A DNA stretch of 64,000 bases. It comes from Acinetobacter sp. WC-141. Lineage in GTDB: Bacteria; Pseudomonadota; Gammaproteobacteria; Pseudomonadales; Moraxellaceae. Each line of letters starts with the position of its first letter. Within the stretch, counting starts at the first letter, position 1. Positions 8,669 to 16,986 of the stretch are shown here, piece by piece. Under the pieces are notes generated by a model. That model saw only the letters and a program-made list of their open reading frames with translations, searched no databases and was not told the origin of the DNA. The position numbers and the translations under genes were made by a program. The stretch lies in NCBI RefSeq assembly GCF_000313935.1, contig NZ_AMSS01000088.1, forward strand, positions 124,001 to 188,000. Reading direction: 5' to 3'.

Positions 8669-9409
8669 TTACCAGTAGAAGTTCACACCAACTTTACCAA
8701 CTGGTAACCATTGGTATTTATCGTCATTCGCGATTTTACGCGCTTCTGCATTTACTGCTTCTTCAAGCGATTGATCACCAGTTGTAACTGCTGAACCTGT
8801 TGAAACAAGTTTTACGGATGGATTCCCAGTATAGTAAGCACCGACCTCACCGAAAACACCCCAGTTTTTATTGATCTTAGGTGCAAAACCAAAACCTAAG
8901 TATGGAGCGATATCATTTTTGTAAGACATCTGACCATTAATTTTTACACCATCGGCACCCGCAATAAAGTCTTGATTATTGACACGGAATGAACGAGTTG
9001 CATCAACATTACGAGTCAAATCATAGTCATTATCAAGGTATGCTGCACCAGCTGCTACATATAAGCCTTGAGCCCAACGGTTAGTACTTGCACCCCATGG
9101 ACGAATTTCGGCATTTAAATAAATATTGTTGTTATCCATGTCGATGTCATAAGTTGAGCCGTTGACTTTCACATCATCAGACCAAGAAATGTCACCACCA
9201 TTATAACCAAGTGCCAAACCTACATATGGGTTTGCTTGCCACAATAAAGCACCGCCGTAACCAGTTGTACCTACCTCAGCACGCGCCCCCACAGGAATTA
9301 ATTGGTTTTTGTCAAATGCGTAGCTGTCATGAACAACAGCTTCATCTGCCATTACAGCACCAGCAGCGAATAAAGCTGTTGTTGTTACTAATACACGTAA
9401 TGCTTTCAT
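8669..9409 (-). CDS. carO: Outer-membrane channel CarO
   Basis: This 246-residue outer-membrane beta-barrel is linked in A. baumannii to ornithine/basic amino acid uptake and, when lost, to carbapenem resistance. The signal peptide is MKALRVLVTTTALFAAGAVMA, cleaved before DEAVV. Segments DSYAFDKNQLIPVGARAE, NAEIRPWGAS and the terminal VGVNFYW with its final aromatic are characteristic. A longer in-frame start at 9448 adds 13 residues, but the ATG at 9409 follows AGGAGAAAAC and gives the correct signal peptide. The frame is intact with no insertion. The middle (about residues 120-150) and 200-225 correspond to the segments that vary between CarO types. Confidence 0.95.
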   Translation of the reverse strand: MKALRVLVTTTALFAAGAVMADEAVVHDSYAFDKNQLIPVGARAEVGTTGYGGALLWQANPYVGLALGYNGGDISWSDDVKVNGSTYDIDMDNNNIYLNAEIRPWGASTNRWAQGLYVAAGAAYLDNDYDLTRNVDATRSFRVNNQDFIAGADGVKINGQMSYKNDIAPYLGFGFAPKINKNWGVFGEVGAYYTGNPSVKLVSTGSAVTTGDQSLEEAVNAEARKIANDDKYQWLPVGKVGVNFYW

Positions 9410-9653
9410 AGTTTTCTCCTCAAAAGGCTCTGTTTTTAATTTATTCATCTTGTGACTGAAATCATAATAAAGAGAGCTTAGTGTCTTTTTTATACAAAAA
9501 GTGCTAGATTTCTGTTATTTTTTGATACAAATTGAGTTAAATTTTTATTTTCAAATCATTTTTGTGTAAAAAACACTTGATTATCTAATAAGCTTATTTT
9601 GATTTAACCTATTTATATCCTCAATTAAACGTAACACGTTTTTTCAAAGATTC

Positions 9654-9682
9654 TTGTCACAAATTAGTGTAAAATCTTTAAA
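9654..9682 (+). promoter_or_regulatory. Candidate dapD promoter
   Basis: TTGTCA at 9654-9659 is followed after 17 bases by TTTAAA at 9677-9682, 21 bases before the dapD ATG. The -10 match is weak. The roughly 290 bases between carO and dapD are very AT-rich, hold both divergent promoters and show no other clear feature. Confidence 0.3.
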
Positions 9683-9703
9683 ATTTTTTATGGAAGGAAG
9701 ATC

Positions 9704-10525
9704 ATGTCTCAGCTTTCTACGATCATTGAGCAAGCATTTGAAGACCGCGCAAATTTTACTGCAGCAGATTGCCCAAGCGAAATCCGCCAAGCTGTTGAAG
9801 AAGCAATTGCTGGTTTAGATAACGGTACACTTCGAGTTGCTGAAAAAATCAATGGTGAATGGGTTGTTCATCAATGGTTAAAAAAAGCTGTTTTATTATC
9901 ATTTAAACTCAATGACAATAAGCCAATCGAGTCATGTGATCTTCGTTTCTACGACAAAGTTGAAACTAAATTCTCTGGTTGGACTGAAGAACAATTTAAA
10001 GCTGCAGGTGTTCGTGTTGTTCCTCCTGCTGTGGCACGTCGTGGTAGCTTCCAAGCTAAAAACGTAGTGTTAATGCCATCTTATGTCAACATTGGCGCTT
10101 ATGTAGATGAAGGCACAATGGTTGATACATGGGCAACTGTAGGTTCATGTGCACAAATTGGTAAAAATGTTCACTTGTCTGGTGGTGTAGGTATCGGTGG
10201 TGTTTTAGAGCCATTACAAGCGAATCCAACTATTATTGAAGACAACTGCTTTATTGGTGCGCGTTCAGAAATCGTTGAAGGCGTGATTGTTGAAGAAGGC
10301 TCAGTAATTTCAATGGGCGTTTTCATTGGTCAATCAACTAAGATTTATGACCGTGAAACTGGCGAAATCCATTATGGTCGTGTTCCAGCAGGTTCAGTTG
10401 TTGTAGCAGGTAGCCTACCTTCTGCTGATGGTAAATACAGCTTATACGCTGCAATCATTGTGAAAAAAGTTGATGCACAGACACGTGCAAAAACTAGTTT
10501 GAACGATTTGTTACGCGCTGACTAA
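9704..10525 (+). CDS. dapD: Tetrahydrodipicolinate N-succinyltransferase
   Basis: This 273-residue cytoplasmic enzyme transfers succinyl from succinyl-CoA to tetrahydrodipicolinate in lysine and diaminopimelate synthesis. The N-terminal helical domain is followed by a left-handed beta-helix of hexapeptide repeats at about residues 100-230, with [32 protein letters not shown] and [15 protein letters not shown]. Length equals that of the family. GGAAGGA precedes the ATG. The gene stands alone between carO and queE and ends at a strong terminator. Confidence 0.97.
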   Translation: MSQLSTIIEQAFEDRANFTAADCPSEIRQAVEEAIAGLDNGTLRVAEKINGEWVVHQWLKKAVLLSFKLNDNKPIESCDLRFYDKVETKFSGWTEEQFKAAGVRVVPPAVARRGSFQAKNVVLMPSYVNIGAYVDEGTMVDTWATVGSCAQIGKNVHLSGGVGIGGVLEPLQANPTIIEDNCFIGARSEIVEGVIVEEGSVISMGVFIGQSTKIYDRETGEIHYGRVPAGSVVVAGSLPSADGKYSLYAAIIVKKVDAQTRAKTSLNDLLRAD

Positions 10526-10542
10526 TTTCAGTTTGATCAAAC

Positions 10543-10584
10543 ATCTCTACGGTCAACACTGATCGTAGAGATTTTATTTTTTAT
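10543..10584 (+). terminator. Rho-independent terminator after dapD
   Basis: A 13-bp stem (one wobble) runs from ATCTCTACGGTCA at 10543 to TGATCGTAGAGAT ending at 10572 with a four-base loop ACAC, followed by TTTATTTTTT. Confidence 0.9.
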
Positions 10585-10603
10585 ATAGTGTGGTATTTCT
10601 AGA

Positions 10604-11314
10604 ATGGCTTCCTTACGTTCCTCTGCAATTCCTGTCTCAGACCCTGCGTCCGGTTTACGCATTACCGAGATTTTTTACTCGTTGCAGGGTGAAGCAAACG
10701 CCTCTGGCCTACCGACTGTATTTATCCGTCTAACAGGCTGTCCGCTACGTTGTAGCTATTGTGATACCACTTATTCTTTTGAAGGTGGTGAACGCTTTTC
10801 ACTTGAACATATCATTGAAACAGCTACCCAATTTCAAACGCCTTATATTTGTGTAACGGGTGGCGAACCTCTTGCACAGCCAAACTGTTTGATTTTATTA
10901 CAACGTCTATGTGAAGCAGGCTTTGATGTTTCTTTGGAAACCAGTGGCGCGCTCGATGTCTCAAAAGTAGATTCGCGTGTTTCTAAAGTTCTCGATTTAA
11001 AAACTCCAACTTCTGGTGAAGAACATCGCAACCTCATCAGTAATCTTGATCATTTGACTGCACATGACCAAATTAAATTTGTCATTTGTAATCGCAAAGA
11101 TTATGAATGGTCAAAGCAACAAGTTGAAAAATATCAACTGCATAAAAAAGTCAGTACCGTTTGGTTCTCCCCTGCCTTTGCAGTTGAAAAAGGTGCTGTT
11201 GGCCTGCCGCGTTTAGCACGTGATCTGGCACAGTGGATACTTGATGATAAACTCCTTGTTCGCTTCCAGCTCCAGTTACATAAACTGCTCTGGAACGATG
11301 AATCAGGACGTTAA
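10604..11314 (+). CDS. queE: 7-carboxy-7-deazaguanine synthase QueE
   Basis: This 236-residue radical SAM enzyme makes 7-carboxy-7-deazaguanine in queuosine synthesis. The iron-sulfur cluster motif is CPLRCSYCDTTYSF, with C-x3-C-x2-C spacing. FYSLQGEANASGLPTVFIRLTGC precedes it as substrate-binding strand, and VTGGEPLAQ is the SAM-binding GGE motif. It lies 40 bases before queC, its next pathway enzyme, so the two form an operon. No queD or queF is in the window. Confidence 0.95.
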   Translation: MASLRSSAIPVSDPASGLRITEIFYSLQGEANASGLPTVFIRLTGCPLRCSYCDTTYSFEGGERFSLEHIIETATQFQTPYICVTGGEPLAQPNCLILLQRLCEAGFDVSLETSGALDVSKVDSRVSKVLDLKTPTSGEEHRNLISNLDHLTAHDQIKFVICNRKDYEWSKQQVEKYQLHKKVSTVWFSPAFAVEKGAVGLPRLARDLAQWILDDKLLVRFQLQLHKLLWNDESGR

Positions 11315-11354
11315 TCATTCAATAAAATAAATTATTCCGAATATGGAGAAAAAT

Positions 11355-12023
11355 ATGCGCCCTCGTGCCATTGTTTTACTTTCAGGCGGCTTAGACTCAA
11401 CCACTTGCCTAGCTTGGGCACAAGCACGCTATGAATGTATTGCTATTAGTTTTATGTATGGTCAACGCTCAACCACTGAACTTGATGCAGCAAAAGCATT
11501 AACTCAACGTGCAGGGGTTGAGCATCGTGTAATTAATATCGATTTGGCTAATTTAGGTGGATCTGCACTTACAGATCACAACATTGCCGTACCAGAACAG
11601 TTACAAGAAGGTATTCCTGTAACTTATGTACCAGCGCGTAACACTATTTTCCTCTCTTATGCTCTAGCGGCAGCCGAAGTATTTAATGCCGAAGCGATTG
11701 TTATTGGTATCAATGCTGTTGATTATTCAGGATATCCTGATTGTCGTCCTGAATTTATTGATGCTTTTGCCAATATGGCACGCTTAGCAACTAAAGCTGG
11801 CGTAGAAGGAAAACCACTTAAGTTTGAAACACCCCTGTTACATTTATCCAAAGCGAATATCATACGTTTAGGGATTGAACATGGCGTAGACTATAGTCAA
11901 ACGGTATCTTGCTATCAAGCAGATGCTCAAGGACGTGCGTGTGGCAAATGTGACAGTTGCCGTTTGCGTAAAGAAGGCTTTATCGAGGCTGGTGTTGCCG
12001 ACCCAACACGCTATATACCGTAA
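11355..12023 (+). CDS. queC: 7-cyano-7-deazaguanine synthase QueC
   Basis: This 222-residue ATP-dependent enzyme converts 7-carboxy-7-deazaguanine to preQ0. The PP-loop is [10 protein letters not shown] near the N terminus. The zinc site is at the C terminus with cysteines in [17 protein letters not shown]. An ATG at 11343 is in frame, but the ATG at 11355 follows GGAGAAAA and matches the usual family start. It follows queE in the same direction. Confidence 0.95.
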   Translation: MRPRAIVLLSGGLDSTTCLAWAQARYECIAISFMYGQRSTTELDAAKALTQRAGVEHRVINIDLANLGGSALTDHNIAVPEQLQEGIPVTYVPARNTIFLSYALAAAEVFNAEAIVIGINAVDYSGYPDCRPEFIDAFANMARLATKAGVEGKPLKFETPLLHLSKANIIRLGIEHGVDYSQTVSCYQADAQGRACGKCDSCRLRKEGFIEAGVADPTRYIP

Positions 12024-12039
12024 TAAGTAGGTAAAATTT

Positions 12040-12456
12040 ATGAAGTTGTTAAAATCAAATCTTATTCTTTCATCTTTGTTTTCAACAGTTGCTCTTATGG
12101 CTGGTGCAGCACATGCTGCCGAAAACCCAGTTCAAGCAGCATATAAAAGTACTAACGTTAAAGGTGCATTAGTTAACGTTTGTAAAGATCAAACAGCTAA
12201 AGGTGGCAAACTAAGCTCATCTGAAGTGAGCAAATTCTGTAGTTGCCAAGTTGAAGCACAAGGTAAAGTGACTGAAGCACAAAAATGGGAAATCCAAAGT
12301 GCGATCAATGCGAAGAAAAGCCCAAGCTCTCTAGGATTTGTACAACAACAAAACCGTGATCTTAAAGCATGTTTCGGTCCTCAGTTAACAACTAAGCTTG
12401 AAAAATTAACTGAAGATGCAATGAAAGCAGCTCAACAACAAGCTCCTAAAAAATAA
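12040..12456 (+). CDS. Conserved exported protein of unknown function
   Basis: This 138-residue protein has a signal peptide ending ...MAGAAHA, cleaved before AENP, so it is probably periplasmic. The mature part is about 110 residues, Lys/Gln-rich and mostly helical. It has four cysteines, in VCKDQ, FCSCQVEAQGK and ACFGPQ, suggesting two disulfides. I do not recognise the family. It starts 17 bases after queC and ends at a strong terminator, so it may be transcribed with queEC, though its location makes a link to queuosine unlikely. Confidence 0.8.
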   Translation: MKLLKSNLILSSLFSTVALMAGAAHAAENPVQAAYKSTNVKGALVNVCKDQTAKGGKLSSSEVSKFCSCQVEAQGKVTEAQKWEIQSAINAKKSPSSLGFVQQQNRDLKACFGPQLTTKLEKLTEDAMKAAQQQAPKK

Positions 12457-12475
12457 TTTTTAGTTATTCCAAATT

Positions 12476-12502
12476 AAGCCTGCATTTATGCAGGCTTTTT
12501 TG
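12476..12502 (+). terminator. Rho-independent terminator
   Basis: AAGCCTGCAT at 12476-12485 pairs perfectly with ATGCAGGCTT at 12488-12497, followed by TTTT. It ends the queE-queC-exported protein unit. Confidence 0.93.
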
Positions 12503-12551
12503 TAGCTCTGTTAAAATAATATCGATTTGACCAATTCATTCGAAATAAACC

Positions 12552-13238
12552 ATGCAAGAACAATGGAAAACCAATGCAATAAACAAAACGTCTATTGTCT
12601 CATTCAGTGGTGGTAAAGACAGCTCCCTTGCACTTTACCATGCAATGAAAACTGGCACGGTGAGTGGACTCATTATCATGCTTGAAGAACAAGGCCAACG
12701 CTCTCGTTCGCATGCTATGCCACTTGATATTATTCAAGCTCAAGCTGAAGCAGTCGGCCTACCCATATTTAGGGCTTCATCAAGCTGGAATGACTATGAA
12801 GCTAAATTTATTGAATTACTCATTCAGGCAAAACAACAAGGTGCCGAGGTACTTGTTACAGGTGATCTAGATATGCCTGAACATGGGTGTTGGCATGATC
12901 GAATTACTCAACAAGTGGGTCTTCAATTAGGAATGCCTCTTTGGCTCCGTCCACACCGTGAGGTTGTTGAAGAATTTATCAATCTTGGTTTCCGTAGTGT
13001 CATTGTGACAGTAAACTTAAAACTAGGAATGACAATTGAAGATTTAGGTAAAACCTTAACTTTAGAATATATCCGAGAGCTTGAAAACCGTGGCATTGAT
13101 CCATGTGGTGAAGGCGGTGAATTTCATACAACTGTGATTGACGGACCAATTTTTAACAAACCAATTCCTGTAAGAAAGCTCGATATTGTTTATCATGAGG
13201 AATATGCTTTTTTACCACTTGAATTAGATCAAATTTAG
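12552..13238 (+). CDS. Dph6-related ATP-dependent PP-loop enzyme
   Basis: This 228-residue cytoplasmic protein has the PP-loop SFSGGKDSSLALYHAM at about residues 18-33 and the C-terminal GEGGEFHTTVIDGP block found in diphthine-ammonia ligase (Dph6) relatives. Bacteria lack diphthamide, so the true substrate is unknown; an adenylation-dependent amidation is the likely chemistry. It follows a terminator and lies 18 bases before the peroxiredoxin gene, so those two may share a transcript. Confidence 0.85.
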   Translation: MQEQWKTNAINKTSIVSFSGGKDSSLALYHAMKTGTVSGLIIMLEEQGQRSRSHAMPLDIIQAQAEAVGLPIFRASSSWNDYEAKFIELLIQAKQQGAEVLVTGDLDMPEHGCWHDRITQQVGLQLGMPLWLRPHREVVEEFINLGFRSVIVTVNLKLGMTIEDLGKTLTLEYIRELENRGIDPCGEGGEFHTTVIDGPIFNKPIPVRKLDIVYHEEYAFLPLELDQI

Positions 13239-13256
13239 CTTTTTGAAGGATGAGAA

Positions 13257-13721
13257 ATGACTGAGAATATCCAATTACCAAATCAGGTGTTCCCAACAAC
13301 GCAAGGTGAAGTGAACTTGAATGAGGTTGAAAATGAATGGTTAATCATTTACTTCTACCCTAAAGATTCAACTCCAGGATGTACAACCCAAGCAGTTGGT
13401 TTTTCTTGTTTGAAAGATCAGTTTGATGCTTTAGGTACGCGTATTTATGGTATTTCACGTGACTCAGTAAAAGCACATCAAAACTTTACTGAAAAGCAAG
13501 CGCTTACGATTGATCTAATTAGTGATAAAGACGAAGTATTGTGTCAGCACTTCGATGTAATTAAAGAAAAAAATATGTATGGGAAAAAAGTAATGGGTAT
13601 TGAACGCTCTACTTTTATTTTCCATAACAAAACTTTAGTTAAAAGCTATCGCAAAGTTAAAGCTGCTGGGCATGCAGAACAAGTTCTAGAAGACTTAAAA
13701 ACCCTCCAAACGGCTTCATAA
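13257..13721 (+). CDS. bcp: Bcp/PrxQ-type peroxiredoxin
   Basis: This 154-residue thiol peroxidase reduces hydrogen peroxide and organic peroxides. The peroxidatic cysteine lies in YPKDSTPGCTT (about residue 40). The usual Bcp resolving cysteine five residues further on is replaced by valine (GCTTQAVGFSC); another cysteine stands nine residues after the first. GISRDS and FIFHNK are family-typical. It therefore looks like a 1-Cys or atypical 2-Cys form. GAAGGATGAG precedes the ATG. Confidence 0.9.
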   Translation: MTENIQLPNQVFPTTQGEVNLNEVENEWLIIYFYPKDSTPGCTTQAVGFSCLKDQFDALGTRIYGISRDSVKAHQNFTEKQALTIDLISDKDEVLCQHFDVIKEKNMYGKKVMGIERSTFIFHNKTLVKSYRKVKAAGHAEQVLEDLKTLQTAS

Positions 13722-13727
13722 ACTTAA

Positions 13728-13766
13728 CAAACAAAAAAGCGAGTTTCTTGCTCGCTTTTTTGTTTG
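13728..13766 (+). terminator. Rho-independent terminator after bcp
   Basis: CAAACAAAAAAGCGAG at 13728-13744 pairs with CTCGCTTTTTTGTTTG at 13751-13766, a long stem with a short T-rich loop. Confidence 0.93.
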
Positions 13767-13837
13767 CAAACTATTACCCAACAATTTGACTTTGGCGTAT
13801 CATAAAAATATTAGAATAATTATTTTATGGCATTGAT

Positions 13838-14407
13838 ATGAGTCTACTCAAAACCTGCTCTTTACTGCCTGCTACTCTTTTTATGGGTGCATGTAGTGCA
13901 AATACATTAGTAATACCCACTGATAGCACCCCATCAATTGCTCAAATTCAAAAAAACTCCAATGAAATAAGCTGCCAAGATTTACAAAATTCAGCCTACC
14001 AACAAGCTGTACTAAACACAATTAATCAAATCCGACAGCAATCACGCCAATGTGGTCAGCAGTATTTCCCTGCAACCAAACCACTAAGTTGGAGTAACAA
14101 TTTATATAAAGGTGCACTTTCTCATAGCCAAGATATGGCAGCACATAACTTTCTCGGACATGTTGGCTCAATGGGTCTAGACTTAAAATCACGCTTGAAA
14201 CTTTATAATACACTCGGTAAAGCCAATGGTGAAAATGTCGCTAGTGGCCAGAAAACTTTAGGGCAAGTTATGTCTAAATGGCTGTCGAGCCCTCTACATT
14301 GTAGTAATCTAATGAATCCAAAATTTACAACTTACGCAATCGCTTGTGCTTCTGATCAGTCTGTAAAGCAAAAGAGTTATTGGACTCAACAATTTGGTAC
14401 GCGTTAA
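13838..14407 (+). CDS. Secreted CAP-domain (YkwD/SCP-like) protein
   Basis: This 189-residue protein begins MSLLKTCSLLPATLFMGACSA, a signal with a lipobox-like MGAC, so it is probably a lipoprotein. The CAP domain spans about residues 50-185 and shows LNTINQIRQQ, LSHSQDMAAHNFLGHVG, NGENVASGQ and WLSSPLHCSNLMNP. These hold the conserved histidines and glutamate of the cavity. Several cysteines suggest disulfides. CAP proteins bind lipids or small ligands; the bacterial role is unknown. Confidence 0.87.
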   Translation: MSLLKTCSLLPATLFMGACSANTLVIPTDSTPSIAQIQKNSNEISCQDLQNSAYQQAVLNTINQIRQQSRQCGQQYFPATKPLSWSNNLYKGALSHSQDMAAHNFLGHVGSMGLDLKSRLKLYNTLGKANGENVASGQKTLGQVMSKWLSSPLHCSNLMNPKFTTYAIACASDQSVKQKSYWTQQFGTR

Positions 14408-14415
14408 AAGGAAAA

Positions 14416-14781
14416 ATGATGCAATCTGGTTCAATCACTCCAATTTTAAGAATTTTTGATGTTGATTTAGCTCAATCATTTTATCTTGATTTCTTAGGTT
14501 TTCAGCTTGATTGGCAACATCAATTTGAAGAGAACTTTCCGTTATATTTACAAATTTCCAAAGATGATTGTGTCATTCATTTATCTGAACATTTTGGAGA
14601 TGCGAGCCCCCATAGCGCAATTCGTATTTATTGGGAACCTATTTATGAGCTGCATAGTGAATTGAGTGAAAAGGAATATAAATTTTCTAAACCTCAGATT
14701 GAAAAAACCGACTGGGAAACACTTGAACTCAGTATCACTGATCCTTTTTCCAACCGAATTATTTTTTGGGCAGATGCTTAA
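14416..14781 (+). CDS. Glyoxalase/bleomycin-resistance-fold protein
   Basis: This 121-residue protein has one beta-alpha-beta-beta-beta vicinal oxygen chelate unit pair. ITPILRIFDVDLAQSFYLDFLGFQLDW is the classic opening, and DPFSNRIIFW is the closing strand. It resembles bleomycin-binding-type relatives in length, which act as dimers. The frame extends upstream to 14380 inside the previous gene; the ATG pair at 14416/14419 after AAAGGAAAA is the likely start. It follows the CAP gene by 8 bases. No substrate can be assigned, and drug resistance should not be assumed. Confidence 0.8.
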   Translation: MMQSGSITPILRIFDVDLAQSFYLDFLGFQLDWQHQFEENFPLYLQISKDDCVIHLSEHFGDASPHSAIRIYWEPIYELHSELSEKEYKFSKPQIEKTDWETLELSITDPFSNRIIFWADA

Positions 14782-14796
14782 TGGATGTAGATTAAT

Positions 14797-15369
14797 TCAA
14801 ATCTCATCGAGATTAGAACGGTCATCTTCTTCAAATCTTTGCTGTAGTTGCTGATAAGTACGTGTTTTTTTAAATTCATCTAAAAATCGAATGGTTCCTA
14901 CAGGGAAAAATTCTGTTTGGATTTCCCCCCGATAATAAGCTTCTCGCATTGGCGTTGCCGAAATTGAATCTTTTAAGCTATCAAGCTCAACCATAATCCA
15001 TTCAGGAAATAGTCTCAAATAATAGGAAGACTCATCTTTGAAATGCCCAATCAAACCAACTTTTGAGTTGGGTTCAATCACACCATTCACTAAAGTTTTG
15101 ACTTGTTTTACCCACTTTTCGTCGTTATAAACATCCACTACATGTACAAAAAGAATCCGCTTTTGTTCTTCCAATGAAAAATTTGACAAGATCATTTGCT
15201 CGCGCTCTACTGCTAAGAATGGATTCTTAATATTACGTTCCATTTGAGCAGAGCCTAAGGCTAAAACTACATAATGGCTTTGTTGTAACGCAATTTCAAT
15301 TGTCTGCATATGAGCCAAATGAAATGGTTGAAAACGCCCTATAAAAACGAGATAGTCAAATTTATACAT
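14797..15369 (-). CDS. nadM: NadM-type nicotinamide-nucleotide adenylyltransferase
   Basis: This 190-residue nucleotidyltransferase probably joins NMN and ATP to make NAD. The N terminus is MYKFDYLVFIGRFQPFHLAH, with the GRFQPFHxxH nucleotide-binding motif; ISATPMREAYY is the second ATP-binding motif. The frame reads back to 15453, but the ATG at 15369 fits the family start. The NadM known from Acinetobacter baylyi carries a C-terminal Nudix domain; here the protein ends soon after the transferase domain, so it is a single-domain form. It converges with the glyoxalase-fold gene, 15 bases apart. Confidence 0.82.
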   Translation of the reverse strand: MYKFDYLVFIGRFQPFHLAHMQTIEIALQQSHYVVLALGSAQMERNIKNPFLAVEREQMILSNFSLEEQKRILFVHVVDVYNDEKWVKQVKTLVNGVIEPNSKVGLIGHFKDESSYYLRLFPEWIMVELDSLKDSISATPMREAYYRGEIQTEFFPVGTIRFLDEFKKTRTYQQLQQRFEEDDRSNLDEI

Positions 15370-15478
15370 AATTAGATTTTCACTTTTTATGAACTCATCA
15401 GTAACGCTCATTGCAAAAAATATGCGCCATAATGAGAACCTAAAAATTAACAACGTGGTTTAAAGCAAGGATAGTACG

Positions 15479-16279
15479 ATGACACTTAGCTGTATTCAAC
15501 AACCTCATCAACATTTACACGCAAATTTAGAAGGTGGCGTACTCACCTTAGCCATAAATCGCCCAGATGCAAAAAATGCACTCTATGGCGAACTTTATTT
15601 ATGGATTGCTCAAGCACTAGATGAAGCCGACCTTAATAAAGATGTTCGAGTAGTCATTCTACGTGGTGTAGAGCAAGATTTTACCGCTGGCAATGACATG
15701 AAAGATTTTATGGGTTTTGTACAAAATCCTAACATAGGTCCAGCCGGAGAAGTTCCGCCATTCGTTTTACTTAAAGCGGCTGCCAAATTATCAAAGCCAC
15801 TTATTATTGCAGTAAAAGGTGTGGCAATTGGAATTGGCGTTACGATTTTATTACACGCAGATTTAGTTTTTGCTGACAACACCGCCCTTTTCCAAATTCC
15901 ATTTGTAAGTCTTGGCCTTTCTCCAGAAGGTGGTGCAAGTCAATTACTCATTCAACAAGCGGGTTATCACAAAGCAGCTGAACTTCTATTTACTGCGAAA
16001 AAGTTCAATGCAGAAACCGCGGTACAAGCTGGGTTAGTTAATGAAGTCGTTGAAGATGCTTATGCCTCTGCTCAGGCAACAGCTCAGCATTTAGCAGCTT
16101 TACCACTTGCATCGTTAAAACAAACCAAAGCGCTTATGAAGCATAATTTAGAACAGATTATTGAATGTATTGATCATGAAGCTGAAATCTTTATGCAACG
16201 CGTTCACTCACCTGAAATGCTAGAAGCAGTGCAAGCATTTATGCAAAAACGCAAACCGGATTTTTCTCAGTTTAATTAA
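15479..16279 (+). CDS. Enoyl-CoA hydratase/isomerase family protein
   Basis: This 266-residue crotonase-fold protein shows the oxyanion-hole segments AGNDMKDFMGF and VAIGIGVTILLHADLVFA, and FVSLGLSPEGGASQLL around the active-site helix. In that last block the usual catalytic glutamate position is PEGGAS, so hydratase or isomerase activity is plausible. It is divergent from the nadM gene. The substrate is unknown; family members act in fatty acid or aromatic catabolism. Its 3' end overlaps the convergent NIF3-like gene by 8 bases. Confidence 0.88.
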   Translation: MTLSCIQQPHQHLHANLEGGVLTLAINRPDAKNALYGELYLWIAQALDEADLNKDVRVVILRGVEQDFTAGNDMKDFMGFVQNPNIGPAGEVPPFVLLKAAAKLSKPLIIAVKGVAIGIGVTILLHADLVFADNTALFQIPFVSLGLSPEGGASQLLIQQAGYHKAAELLFTAKKFNAETAVQAGLVNEVVEDAYASAQATAQHLAALPLASLKQTKALMKHNLEQIIECIDHEAEIFMQRVHSPEMLEAVQAFMQKRKPDFSQFN

Positions 16280-16592
16280 AATCAATTTCTATGATTTGAA
16301 TAAACTCAAAGGCAGGCTCTTCATAAGGATGGCTTGCCTTTAGTGCTTTCGCTACGGCCTTGGCATTTTCTTCAATCACGATTGTTTCCACACGCCATTC
16401 TTCGACTTGTTCAAGTTCACCTAGTTCTCCGATATAAGGATCTGCGCCTTTAACTGGCTTAAACTGCCCTATTCCTTTCACTTGCCATGCGCAGTGTTCA
16501 TAATTACCAATGCCACCTGCACCAGCAGAGAAAATGGCTTGTTTAGTCGACTCAAGATGTGAATCAGGTACGTAATAAATCAGCTTTAACAT
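16272..16592 (-). CDS. NIF3/YqfO C-terminal-like domain protein
   Basis: This 106-residue protein starts MLKLIYYVPDSHLESTKQAIFSAGAGGIGNY and ends with SHPYEEPAFEFIQI. Both are signatures of the CutA1-like insert domain of the YqfO/NIF3 family, here as a stand-alone protein. An upstream TTG at 16598 is possible, but the ATG at 16592 is preferred. Function is unknown; metal binding is suggested for relatives. It is convergent with the enoyl-CoA hydratase gene. Confidence 0.82.
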   Translation of the reverse strand: MLKLIYYVPDSHLESTKQAIFSAGAGGIGNYEHCAWQVKGIGQFKPVKGADPYIGELGELEQVEEWRVETIVIEENAKAVAKALKASHPYEEPAFEFIQIIEIDFN

Positions 16593-16660
16593 AAGCAAAA
16601 TGACTCAAAACTAGTGGACTTGCTTTAAATCATACCGTTTAAAAAGCTTCAAAATCAAAG

Positions 16661-16786
16661 TCAGCTCATCATTACCAAATAATTTGCTCCAATAAAGAGT
16701 ATTTGAATCGCAAGCGCTAAGCCAAATAAACGCCAGCCCATATCTTTTTTATAAAACGTTTTTATGTGATTTTCATTTTTCATCAT
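16661..16786 (-). CDS. Small single-span membrane protein, 41 residues
   Basis: An ATG at 16786, preceded by GGAG at good spacing, opens a 41-codon frame that reads MMKNENHIKTFYKKDMGW, then a hydrophobic stretch RLFGLALAIQILFIGANYLV and MMS. The basic N terminus and single helix fit an inner-membrane small protein, N terminus inside. It lies in a roughly 390-base gap between the NIF3-like gene and the efflux gene, which otherwise holds nothing I can identify. It resembles the short membrane peptides common in Acinetobacter; I cannot name it. Confidence 0.6.
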   Translation of the reverse strand: MMKNENHIKTFYKKDMGWRLFGLALAIQILFIGANYLVMMS

Positions 16787-16986
16787 TTTGATCTCCGATT
16801 TTTTATCGTTGTTACAGAGAAAGCAAAAATTGAACCAACCTCAAATAAAGCATAAGGGGTTAAATAGTAAGCTGTCTATACTCTTATACGTTTTTTTAAA
16901 ATGCTTCAAGAGCTTCAACAATCCATATGCAGCTATTAGTTTGAAGAAATTTGAAAATTCAGTGATTTATCTTCATCCCTATAATT

